Shown here: one piece after another, positions 34,674 through 47,800 of the stretch | Position numbering within the stretch: the first letter of the stretch is position 1 | Layout of the letters: each line of letters starts with the position of its first letter | Assembly: GCF_019175285.1 (NCBI RefSeq) | Contig: NC_056525.1 | Location: 136,062,841-136,126,840, forward strand | Source: Sceloporus undulatus | Lineage: Eukaryota; Chordata; Lepidosauria; Squamata; Phrynosomatidae | Direction of reading: 5' to 3' | Length of the DNA: 64,000 bases | Notes under the pieces: generated by a model | What the model was told of the DNA's origin: nothing | Databases searched by the model: none | The model's input: only the letters and a program-made list of their open reading frames with translations | Position numbers and translations under genes: made by a program

Positions 34674-37600
34674 CTAAAATAGAAGAGACATCAATTTATA
34701 GCAAAACACAGCACAGAACCAGACATACAGAATAGTATTTATTGTATTTATAGTAATTTAAGGGTGTGGTGCCATGAACGTTTTTGCAAGACATTTTCCA
34801 TTTCTAAACCCCCCAAGTTCAGTTCATCTTTATTATGGTCATAGATCAGCACAGGCAAAAGGGGATACAGAATTTTAAAAAAAGATAAAAGCAAAGTAAA
34901 AAACACAGGTTAAAAAAAGTATTTAAAATATCCTTTTAGACTCCAGAGTACACAGGAATCTAAAAGGATTTTTTTAAAGGTTATTTTAAAAACTGTTTTT
35001 AACCTATGTTTTTTACCTTCTTTTGTTCTCATGAACTGGACTGAGCATTTTTCATTTCTTTCAGTAACACTCCTGTGGGACACTGGGAAAATTCTATAGC
35101 ACTTCAGAAAATCTTGACCATTGACGACTGACCACTGGCTAGTCAACCCATGTGCTGCATCCTAAGAATTAAGTATGCGTGTCATCATATAATTTAAAAC
35201 CACATTTTCAATGTAAATGCCTCTTGTAAACACTGGCCAGATAATTTATGTAATCTGGGTGGTATTATTATTCAACTTTATTTATATACTGCTGTAGATT
35301 TACACAGTATTTTTAAAAAGCATGTTAACTTCCTATCAAACTCAACAGAACAGTCCCCAAATGTCTGTCTATCTCAAGCAATCCTTCTCTCAATTAAGTT
35401 TTCCTTCTTTAGCATGATAAATCTGGTTATTCCAGTAACGTTCAAGAAATCCATTATAGTTTTTAAGGGCTTTCCGAGGTGGGGAAAATGTGCCAAAGCT
35501 GATGTCTACTTGTTTTCAACATCTCCTGAGAAAAGATAACAACAGGGATCTGAATCAGAGCAGAGGTAGGGCAAGGTGTGTAAGGGTACAGATAACCAAT
35601 GGGAGAATTACAGTTACAAGTAAGCAACCTTTTCTTCTTTTTCAGCTCTAACATTTTTAAGGGAGAAGTCACCTTCTTCCAGACAAAATGTGTGGAAAGA
35701 TGGAAAGGCTTTTAATTGGAACAACAGAAGATGAAAAAGTTTTCCTCTTTTGGATACAGAAGATGTTGCAGCCTGTGGTACTAAGAGAGGCACTGATATC
35801 AATCAGTCCAAGGATGATACTGACATAGATGTTACAGAGGCCAAATTCTGGGTCTGCATTGTCCATCTCCTTCTCTTCAGTTCTATAGAAGCATCAGACT
35901 TTGAGTGTAGTTGGGGCAGAGAAGAGAGAACTAATAAACACCATTTGGTCAACTACTTTTAGACACTGTTTCCAACAATGGCAGAATTGAAAGATATAGC
36001 TGTGTTAGTCTGCTGAATCAGTACAGTATGTAGAGAGATCTTGTAGCAACTTTGAGACTAACTAAAGAAAGAAGTCGGCAGCATGAGCTTTCGTAGACTT
36101 GTCTACTTCCTCAGATGCATTTGTCCACTTCATCAAAGTGGAGCTCAGACTGCCAACTTCTTTCTTTAGTTAGTTTCAAAGGTGCTACAAGATCTCTCTG
36201 TTTTTTGGTGGGTTTTTCGGGCTATGTGGCCATGTTCTAGAAGATTTTCTTCCTGACGTTTCACCACCATCTATAGCTGGCATCTTCAGATAATGCTTTG
36301 CCTGGAAAAATTGGGTGCTTATATACTGTGTGAGCCTGGGAATGCAGTAGTGATTTGCATGTGTATTGTTCTGTGTTGATGGCTGGCCTCAGCCTTGGAG
36401 GCTAATGCAAACGAGGATTAATGTCTGCTAATTGGTGATCATTAGTCCCTGACTCTGAATGGTTTCCCATTTGCATTTGTGGAGTCCTCATTTTGCTATT
36501 CCTCAGGACTGGTAGCCAAATTTTGTTCACTTTAAGGGTTTCTTCTTTCCGGCTGAAATTATCCAGATGTTTGTGGATTTCAATGGCTTCCCTGTGCATC
36601 CTGACATGGTAGTGGTTGGCATGATCCAGAATTTCAGTGTTTTCAAATAGTATTTTATGCCCAGGATGGTTTGTGGCATGTTCTGCTACTGCTGATTTTT
36701 CTGGCTTGGCCCAGTCTGCAGTGTCTCTCGTGTTACTTGATTCTTCTTTGCACACTGTGTTTGGTGGTCCCTATGTAGACTTGTCTGCAGCTGCATGGTA
36801 TGCGGTAAACTCCTGCGGCTGTGAGTGGGTCTCTCTGGTCCTTGGCTGAGCGAAGCATTTGCTGGATTTTCTTCATCGGTTTATAAACCATTTGAAGGTT
36901 GTGCTTCCTCACCACTTTGCTTATTCTGTCTGTGACTCCTTTGATGTATGGTAAAAATACCTTCCCCTTTGGATGGCTGCTTGTCTTCACTCCTCTGGGT
37001 TTTCCTGGGGCTGACAGCCCTTCTGATGTCTGAGCTGGAATAACCATTAGCCTGTAGAGCCCGGTCCAAGTGCTTCAGTTCATCTTCCAAGAAGTGGGGT
37101 TCCCAGATGTGTTTTGCTCAGTCTACCAGTGTTTTGATTGTGCTCCTTTTTTATCCTGGGTGATGGTTGGAGTTCTTGGGCATGTCTCGGTCTGTATGTG
37201 TGGGTTTTCTGTATACTGTGTGACCCAAATGTTGGTTCGGTTTGTAGACGACTAGGACATCCAAGAATGGCAGTGTTCCTTCCTTTTCTTTTTCCATAGT
37301 GAATTGGATGTTGGGGTGGATGTTGTTCAGATGGCTCAGGAACACAGCCAGATCTTTTCTCCATGGCTCCAAATGGTGAAAGTGTCATCCACGTATCGGA
37401 ACCAAGTTGTGGGCTTTTTCGGTGCTGTTTCCAGGGCTTGCTTTTCAAAGTGTTCCATGTAAAAGTTTGCTATCACAGGGCTTAGAGGGCTTCCCATTGC
37501 TACCCCATTTCTCTGTTCGTAAAATCTATTGCCCCACTGGAAATAGCTTGTGGTGAGGCAATGTTTGAACAGGGCTGTGATGTCTTCTGGAAAAATCTTT

Positions 37601-38752
37601 TGGATGAGTATCATGCTGTCAATTATGGGGACTTTGGTGAAGAGGGAGATCACATCAAAGCTGATTAATATGTCTCCAGGTTTTAGTTCAAGGTTATTGA
37701 TTTTCCTATGAAGTGAGCTGAGTCCTTGATGTAGTGGGGGGTCTGCCCTATATGGGTTTGTAATTGTGTGGCCAGAAACTTAGCCAAGTCATATGTGGGG
37801 GATCCAATAGCACTCACTATGGGTCGGAGTGGAATGGAATCCATGTGGATCTTGGGAAGTCCATCGAGTCTTGGTGGGTGAGCCTCAGATTTGCACAAAC
37901 TTTGTCTTGTGGTTGGCTGAATTGGGGAGTTTTTGATCAGGGTGTTCGTTTTTCTGGTAATTTTGCTGGTTGGGTCTTGTTTCAGCTTTCTGTATATTGT
38001 AGGATCCAGGAGTTCTTTGATTTTTTGTTTGTATTGTTCTGTATCCATGATTACTGTGGCATTGCCATTGTCTGCTGGGAGAATGATTTTTGGATCCGAA
38101 TTGAGGTCCTTGATGGCTTTTCTTTCTTTTTTGGTTATGTTGCTGGGAGGTGGTTTTGCCTTGTGCAGAATCCTTGCTGTTTCCCCTCTTATCTCTTCTG
38201 CTTCCTCCTCTGGGAGATGGTGGAGGGCGGATTCCACCTGGGCAATGATGTCTTCAACAGGGATTCTGGTGGTGGTTACTGCAAAGTTGCCTCCTTTGGC
38301 CAGGATGGATGTTTCCTCATTTGAAAGTTGCCGCTGTGTGAGATTGATGATGGTCCGTGATGTATCCAATACGGGTTTCAGCTGGTTTTTATGGCATTTA
38401 TTTGTCTCTATATACTGTTTCCAACAATGTTGGCTGGATGGCCATCTGTTGGGGATGCTTTGATTGAGATTTCCTGCATGGTGGGGGGTTGGATTGGATG
38501 GCCCTTGTGGTCTCTTCCAACTCGATGATTCTATGTAAATTAAGTTGGGAAAGACATTTTTTGGCAAGGCCTGAGACATGAAGCCCCTGCAGTTATTGTA
38601 TTGTTGGACTTTATATTCCTCATCTGAACAGACACTCAAGAGTGTTTGTCAGAAAGACAGATTTTTGTCCCACAAGAGGAGCAAAGTTTAAAGATAGAAG
38701 TAGAGGCCATAAAAATAGAAGAAAAGAAGGTCAGAAGTACAGGGAAGGAGAG

Positions 38753-38805
<53 letters not shown>

Positions 38806-41800
38806 TAATATATAATATATATGGAATATTAATTAAGAGACCAGAAATAAGAACAAAAATAATGAGGAGAAAGAAGGAGATTGCTATTCAAGAGTACACT
38901 CCAAGTGCTACTGCTGTTGTGGTGGATGGAGAGAAACTGAAGTGAGAGCAGCATTGGCGGTATGGAGCATGCTCTGTTGGAGGAAGAGTGGGAGAATTTG
39001 GTACTCAGCTCTGGAACATTCCAATCAAGGCTCTGCACAGGAACAAGACTCCATGTGTGTGAGGCAGAGGCCACAAAGAAGAACATCTGTTAGGAAACAC
39101 CTGCCAGCCAAAGACAAGGCTGAACTTAGTGGTAGATGGGGTCAGAGTCAAAAGTAGATGAGCCTACTTCTTTTTCTGTTATGTTTTGCCATTACTCCAT
39201 ATCTAGCAGACTGCTGAGGAAGGTACACATTGCCCTTGCAGAGGTTTGAACTCAGGAGATCAAGTCAAGGGGGGAATTCAAATACAGAGTCTTCCCTACT
39301 CTCCATTTCTGCCCTAGACATTCACCAATCCACCACTTTTCTTTTAAAATGGTATTTTGCAGCCATTGCTCTAATACGGACTGGAATATTCTGATGGGGG
39401 GAAAAGTCTTATTTTAATTCCATAGTGTACCAAGCATTGACAGGAAACTACAAAGTCTCCAAAGCTCACAGACAGAAGATTGCCATCTACAAGTTTCCAG
39501 TAAGAAAACCCATAGACATACAGTATAAAGAATGTTACTAAAATAAAAACACATAGTTAAAGGTAAATATGGCTTACATTGTAGCAACTATACTGGCTGT
39601 ATGTATTGTATGTTGCAAGAGGGGAGGTGTATGTACATGAAGGGGAAAAAAATGAAAGCATACTTTAGAGAAATCCACAAAGCTGTTCGGCATTGGCTGC
39701 TGGAACATGTTTGAGGGAGCTACTATTCCAGAGTCATCTCTCTCCATTGGCTGATGCTGGGAGAAGGTGCCTGGATCTGACAGCTGCTGATGTACTGGAT
39801 GATTTCCCATTACAGGCTGTGACCAACCTGACAAACCTTCTAGAAAGAAAATAAATTGTTTGTTTAAAGATCATATAAGTATGGAATTCATTTCACATAT
39901 TATTAGTTTCATCTTTCATTTCATCAAAAAGCTAAATGTGTCATTGCAGTCCACTCCTGACAATTTTGTTCAGCTTCTCCAAATCTAGACAAATTGCCCC
40001 ATAAAGTTTCTAATGACCGAAAATTCAAATGGTAAAATTCAAGGATTTATTCTATTTCTAGAGTGTGTGTTCTGTTGATTGATCAACCATCTTCCATGAA
40101 TCCCTGCTCTTTGACAAGTTTAGGAACTCGGCAGCTGTCATGTTCACATTAGATTACTTGCCTATCTAGCCCAGTATTATCCACTCTGACTAGCAGCTTT
40201 TCTTCAGTTTGAGGAAGACAGGTTCTGTTATTTAAGATCCTTTCAAATGGAAAAACCAGCAACTGATACTTTGGAGCATGTGTTCTTCTAAAGCGCTATG
40301 TTCTCTTTTCCCCTTTGACATCCTTCCAATCTTTCCAGTCATCATTTCTTTTTCATGTTCTGACATCTCAAGCCAAATATACTGTTAATAGACTGCACTT
40401 GCAAACACACTAAGTTTTAAGTTGAAATTTAGTCCCTGATTTCCTTCCAACAATGCCAACTGCTCAAGACAAAAACTGCTATTTCAAGTGCACATTTACT
40501 TGCCCCTTTAGAACGTAAATTGTTATAGCAATATTATGGGACAAAACTCCACTAGCAAGTTTTCCTCCCTATCCTTTCTATGCAGTCTGACCTCTGCATC
40601 TCAGAAGGTATCTTTTTTCCCTTCTCATAGTGCAGTAGTTGTCAAACCTGTGTCCACTTCATTCTCAGCATCTTGAAGATGCCTTTTGTATCTCCTTATA
40701 TTAATCTGTTCTCATCCAAATTATTGCTAAATTCTTCCAAGAAAGATCTTCTTACCTTGTTGACTATCTTTCCAATTACCTAAAATGTTTCTTCTAAACT
40801 TGCTGTCTCTTTTCTATATCAATCACTCTTTCCTACATTGAGTCCTGGGGAGCCTCACACAAACATTTCGCTTTGGAGCTCTTTTCTTGGAGCTATTCAC
40901 ATCTCCTTTAATGATGCAGAACACTGCTATCCTTTGATACCATGTCTCACCTACATCCCCCTCACCTTCTGCCATTTAAGAGCCCCCTTTCCCCGAAGAG
41001 ATCAATTTACAATAAATCGTAGCAGTAATTTAATTTATAATTAAGTTGAATAATCAATTTGATATTAAAATTAATGAACTGGCTATTTGTTGCAAATGCA
41101 AATGAGAAATCTCCCAGAGTCAGGGGCTCCCCAGCAGACAATGAGCACTAATCAAGCAGACACTAATCCTCTTTTGCATACCCTCCCAGCCTGAGGCCTG
41201 CCATTAGCAACAGAACAATACACACGCAAATCACTCCTGCCTTCCCAGGTCACACAACAACTCTTTTCCAGGCAAGCATTCTCTGAAGATGCCAGCCACA
41301 AATGCTGGCGAAACGTCAGGAAGAAACTCTTCTAGAACATGGCCACATAGCCCGAAAAAACCACAAAAAAACCTACCTTTCAGTGATATGGAATGCCTAT
41401 CAGTGAAGTACTGAACTTGCTTAATAATAGCAGATTCTTTATGAAACATTCAGCTCAAATAACCAAACCGAAAACTGTCTAAACATATATTTTACTCTTC
41501 TCTCCCATTTATCCTTAAAGGATGTGTCCCCTTTGGCTATTAAACATTATTTTTACCTTTTAAGATCTTTTCTTTAGCACACGCACCTGAAACATTGTTA
41601 ACGCCGAATGACCAGATACCACTGTGTCCAACAGGAGCTGTGAAATTAGTTCCCAAGGGGGTAGGGGTGACAGCACCTCCTTGTCTAATTCTAGCCAGTC
41701 TTTCTGTTCCAATAGGTGGCGGCACCTTACGATCTTGATTTGTGCTTCCTGACTTTGGCTGACCCGGTGCAGAAGCCGCTGCGAGAGGCGAAGATGATCC

Positions 41801-44800
41801 CGAGGAAACTGATGGAATAGGAGATTCACCTGATGAAAAAATAGTTCTCTCGCTTTATTACATATGAAATGCTCAGTTACCTTTACTGTTTTAGGGAGCT
41901 GATTCCTTTCCCCCGCCCTACCTTTTTTTCATTCTTCTACACACACATTTCACATAATGCTATGATGACTGTCAAGGGAAGGGGAGCCTTAGGTCTCCTC
42001 TCCTCTGTGATTACCTTACTGATCAACTGTTTAGGAGTAGAAGAGACCAAAGGGCTTAATGGTAGGACTGCAGAGGCCAAGTCCAGCCTACTGATCAGTC
42101 TTTTCTCTTCTCTCATGATCATCAGCATCAATTTTTTAAAATTCCTGCATCGTTTAGGAGAAACTATCTCAATTGCTTAGTCTTCCTTTACCATCTTCCA
42201 GAGATGGAATCAGATGGCTCCATAGTTTAAATAATTTATTACGTTCAGGTTCAATATGACTGAACAGTGACCAAAACGACAAACTTGTTTCCCTTTCTCC
42301 ATTTCCCAATTCTGAGCTTAAAAAAGAGGTAAAGAAAGAGATGAGGCATATGTAATCGTAATGACCATCAATTCATTTTTCAAACTGCAAAAGAACAATC
42401 CAGTCTGGACAAATATCTTACAGTAAATGTAAATATACAGCACAGCAAGATTCAACTAGCAAGATTTTGTCCTACACAAAAATATCTCAAATCACAGACT
42501 AGAGATTTGTTTTTAAAGCCTGTAAAAAGCCTGGGTTTAAACTAAACGTGACCTGCAGTTACATGAATCTTTCCCTCTTTTTAAAAACAAACAAATGCTG
42601 CCATGGATTCTTAAAAGAAAAAAAGAAAAAGAAAAAAGGGTGGGGGGAGCCAAACTGAACAGTGTGATGGGAAATGTATCCATATTTCCCAATACAGAAG
42701 TAGCAATTAAAACAGATTATCATAGAACCATAGAGTTGGAAGCGACCGCAAGGGCCATCCAGCCCAAACGCCTGCCATGCAGGAACTCTCAGTCAAAGCA
42801 TTCTGTAGATGGGGAGACAGTGGAGAACAGTTAAGTAGTCTCCACCGGCTTCTTTCCTTGTTATTTGTCTAGTCAAATGATTTCATGGGAGGGAGGTAGT
42901 CATATGACTGCATGTCTTATTTAGTTTGGTCCTCAAAATGCCACTTTAACTTTGGCCTGCCCTTTGGATGCCATTTTAACTAGGCAGTAATTTCCAGTCT
43001 TTGAATTCCCTCAGTTTCCCTAATCAACAAGCTAAGCAATTATCTTTGTTAAATTCATACAGCCAACAAAAAGGTCAATACCAACAGACTGAAGAGTTGA
43101 ATTAGACAGACCCCCAAAGCTCCTACATGAATTTGTAGCACTTGTCCAAGGATGTGGTGAAAAATGCTGTCTGTTAAAGCTGGGAGTCCCAACAGGTGCT
43201 GGCCCTTGAAGATAAACCCGTGCTCCTTGAATATTTGCTGAAAAACCTGCCATAGGCGCTGAAGAATTTGAGGAGCTGTTGGATGGATCTAGAGAAGGTA
43301 AGCCTAAAATTAATACAATTATGTCTGAGCAAATAACCCCAGAGCACCAGAAAGACTTGGCTTGCTATCCAACTACACTAAGAACTTCTCACCAGTCATT
43401 ACAATCATGTTCAGAGGACAGAAGCCCAAAAGTGTAGAAGCAGCTGTGAGGCAGACAGCGTGGGGTTTTATATATCTGGAGAGAAATGATCTGAGGGTTT
43501 TCTTTCTATTTTGGGAAAATAAATCTGGAGATGCTTTAGAAGGTTGGGATTTTTTTTGGGGGGGGGGGGAGGTAAATATTGGAGAAGCAAGGTTGTCTTT
43601 CTGTTTTGGTATCAAAGGACTATGTTTGACTTTTAATCTTATCAGTTTGCTTTTCTGTGAAATGAGATTTTTCCCCATCAATAGGAAATGGGAAATTAGC
43701 AGTAAAAATTTCTTCCATTTCTTGTTAACATTTTATATAGAAAGGGATCTTGTAGTGCTTTTGAGACTGAGAGAAAGAAGTCTGTAGCATATGTTTTTGT
43801 AGAATCTGTCTGCTTCATCAGATGTATGGAGTGCAGAACCTAAGGATATTCATACTAAGGGACAGGCAAGGTGTGGCATCATTGAAATGTCTGTCCATGG
43901 GTACTTCACTCCATATGTCCAATGAAGCAGACTGTGTCTATGAAAGCTTATGCAACAAATGTCATTCTCTTAGCTAGTCTCAAAGGTGCTACAAGATCCC
44001 TCTGTATACTGATACAGAATAACACAGCTATGTCTTTGAATATAATGGTAAATTTTGTAAATGCCTATGCCCCATGGCAGACATGTTCTTGATTCTTCCT
44101 ATGATGGATATTTGATAATGGTGTCCACAGCTCGCACTGAAAAATTAAAAATCGTCCCCACAGGCTATAAGAATCTGAAGACCGTTTATGTACATCACTT
44201 GCTAAAATTCAAAGACATAGCCATTTTAATCTGGAAAATCAGTATGCAAAGGGATTTTTTAGCACCCTTGAGAATAACTCAAAGAGAGAAATTGGTAGCA
44301 TGAACTTTTGTAGTCTTGAGCCTACATGCATCTGAAGAAGTAGGCTCAAGTCTACAAAAGTTCATGTACCAGCTTCTCTTTTTCTGTTAGTCTCAAAGGT
44401 GCTACAAGGTCACTTGCTAAGTACTTTCTGAACCAAAATGGGCATCTGTTATGGCCACACATGCAAGATACCACTTGATCTGTAGTTGAAAAAAAATATG
44501 TATGTCAACTAACCATTTGACATTTGACACTGTGAGTAGGTGTATTGCTTAGAGGAAAAATGCATTTCTGTTCTGAAAAATTGCTTGCCTCACCAGGGTA
44601 GGAAGGCAGCTTCAAAAGAAAGAATTTGTTGTTCAGCATTCTGCTATTTTCTGATTAGAATCTCTGGAATCACATGAAAATACAAGAGAGATTACTAGGG
44701 ATCAAAAGTCTAAGATACACTAACATAGAAGCGGTGAACCTGTGGCTCTTCATGTTTGGAATGTATGGAATTCTTACCATCCAATCAATTGCAATGCTGG

Positions 44801-47800
44801 ATGGATAGGAAACGGTAACAGTGTCCAAACACCAGATAGGTCACAGGTTCCCCACCCTTGCTCTAGTTTATCATGAATGAATAGCAAGTGGGAATGTGAT
44901 AATTTTGACTCTGCTCCAGGGATTGGGGATTTGTGATCCTCCAAATGTTGTACATCTATAGGGCTAATCATACTCATCTTTAGCTATGCTGGTAGAGCTA
45001 ATGTGAGTTGTTGCACAAGCAACATCTTGAGGGAAACATATTCCCCAGCCCTGCTCAAATCTATTACAAATGACTTTCTGAAAGGAAAATCCTGCCAGGG
45101 GAGGGGCATAATCAAATTATCGCTGGAACCATGCCATTTTCTTTCTTCTAGTCTTATGCTCTGGAACATTTTTGGTGTAGTGATATCCTGATAGTAATAC
45201 TTAGTTTTAGTTCTATTAACATTTTAAAAAGAAACTTAAGAGGAGCTTCCAAAAAGGGCACCTTTGCCAATTTTCTCTTAAATTCACAGGAGTAGATAAA
45301 AAAGGATATAGTTCCAATGTAATGCAAAACTTGATTAATGTTAAGAGTTATACTAGTAAGCTGAACAAAGCTGTGACTTTCTACCAACTGTAGTGTCTGT
45401 AAAGATGCACTGCTACCAGTAGTTATGATAACAAATGTGGTTTACATGTAAGATCTAGTGCAGAGGGAAAATGCAAACAAGACAGGGAGCATTTTTTTTC
45501 CTTCCTGCAATCATTTGGTGGGCTGCAGCAGTAGGTTTCAACATGCCTGAAGTGATATAGCATCACTTGCCATTTTGGCCAATTTTTGGGCACCCCCCTC
45601 TTTTTTTAATCTGTTTTGGAGAGGATTTGAGGCTGGGGGGGGGGTGTCAGGAGAAGAAAATGTTGCCTACATTTTAAAATTTGTCTCTGGAGTTACGTTA
45701 CCAACTCACACTCATATTTCACTGAAGATATTTAAACCTCTCTTCAAGTGGCTGGCTAAAACCAGTAGGTCTAGAACTGCTCCTGAGCCTCATGCAATCA
45801 AGCTTTGGTAAACACATTTTGTGTTGCAGGGTTGTGTGATGACTTTTGGAAGTATGTAGCATAGAGTATTTCCAATACTGACAAGTGGTAGTCAAGAAAT
45901 GCCTCAGGTTCAACAATCAATCTACCCAACCTGGGTGAAAGAGCCTAAAGACTACCATTCACTGACCATGCTAGCTATAATACGAATAATAAAACAAGTT
46001 TATATTCATACATTCTGCAAGGGATAATTGATACTGCCTTCAGGAAAAAAAATTCAAATAGAAAGTAGGCCTGTTTTTAAAGGCTCCAGTCAATACAGTG
46101 AAGTATGGCAATGCAAGTTAAAATTGGTAGGCACCTATTAAATTCATCAAAATACTGATGAACAATTCTAAGGAATGCTGGACAAATTCAAGAAGGCAGA
46201 ATGCCAGTCTTTTCCTTTCTTTTAAATGTTCAGGTAGGAGTGCTATTGCTTATGTATCCAAAGTAGAACCATCTGTATATAAGAGGAAGGTATAAAAAGC
46301 CTGAGAGAATTCTGTGATTTGCTTCAAAAAACAAATTCTTTTACGGAAGGAAAAAAAAAACCCTGGTGAAATGGAGGGGATCACAAATCACACTAATGGA
46401 ATATTGAGTGATTTAGGGAAAAGGGAAAACTGAGGGGGGGGGGAAGAATAGTGTGGAGGGCTATAGGGAACTAAAACAGTGTAAAACCAGCCTCCACACC
46501 CAATAATTTGTTTCACTTCCCAATCGTAGGTAATGAGTTTCGTCACAATCCTTCCAAGCTGTATAATTTTTCTTGTCCCCTTCTTACAGAACCTGGACGT
46601 GTTTTTGTTGTTGTTGTTGTAAAGCAGGAAAATAAATGTATTTTTAAAAAAACAGTCATGTATTTCAAATGACTGGGTAGGGAAAGACCTACAGGTTTGA
46701 TGCAGACACTTCTGAAGGCTTTAAGCAAATACCACACAAAAGGGCTACTAAATGTTACCATCTTTTCTTATCATTCCATCAGTATCATGTGGCAATTCCT
46801 ATGCCTCATGGTTATGCTGATAACTCAGTTACATGGATTACATCACATTGTATTATATTCTGAAGAAACATCACCTGGGTAAAACTCACCAAATATCCCT
46901 TTTTAAATTATTTCTCTGCTCAGGATCAACCTATTTTCTGAAGGTTTCAAATGCTATTAAGAGGCAATCATGATAATTATCCCCTTTTCTGCATATAATT
47001 TTAGCAACTTACCTACAGGACTAGTTGAAACTCTCTGAGAAGGAGGTCGAAATCCTGGAGCCTTGGAGTTATCAGGATGTACATTTTCCATGTGCCCCAT
47101 CACAGAGTTACCCAAAAACGTAGACTGAACTGTGAAAGATTGATCTGCTGCTGCTCGTGTGGAAAGTGGACAGTCTCCCCATCCTTGGTTTGCCGGCACC
47201 TGATTACTATCAAAAAGACTACTAAAGTGATTGAAGAGTGTTGCTGGCCCAAAGGTAGGAGGCAAGGACTTGTTTGCTGCGTTTATATGCATCTGAGAAC
47301 CATTCATAACGTTCACAGGTGATGACAGCTGAACTGCAGGAGGTGGACCCTGGGAAGGTGTTAAAGGTACTGCACTTGTAACAAAAATAGATTGAGGTTC
47401 TTGATGTAGATTTGCATTTGGTACCACTGAATAAAATGAACCTCTAGGCTGCATTCTGTGAGAAACCCGGGGTGCTGGTACAGTTAACTGAGGTAAGTTA
47501 CTGTTGTCCTGATTATCTGCAGCAACCGATCTAGGTGAAGCTAAGCTTAATGGAGTGGGTTCTGAACTGGAAGAATAAGGTAGGGATATGGGAGGACTTA
47601 AGTCAGACATACTGGCTGGCAGTGTTTCATCTTGGACATTACTTGAAGGTGGTGCAGGACTGCTGGGTGTGCATGCTTCAGTGGTTCCTGAATTGCTGCT
47701 CGAGATATTGCTGCTAGCAACAATCGATGATGGCACACATGCATTTCCAACTGTTTGTTCTGGTGTTGACGTCTTTTCTTTGGGTACTGGTACAGAAGGA

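Noticed and set aside
37764-38463. Plus-strand open frames of 186 and 176 residues
   Set aside because: Antisense shadows of the Penelope-like coding region.
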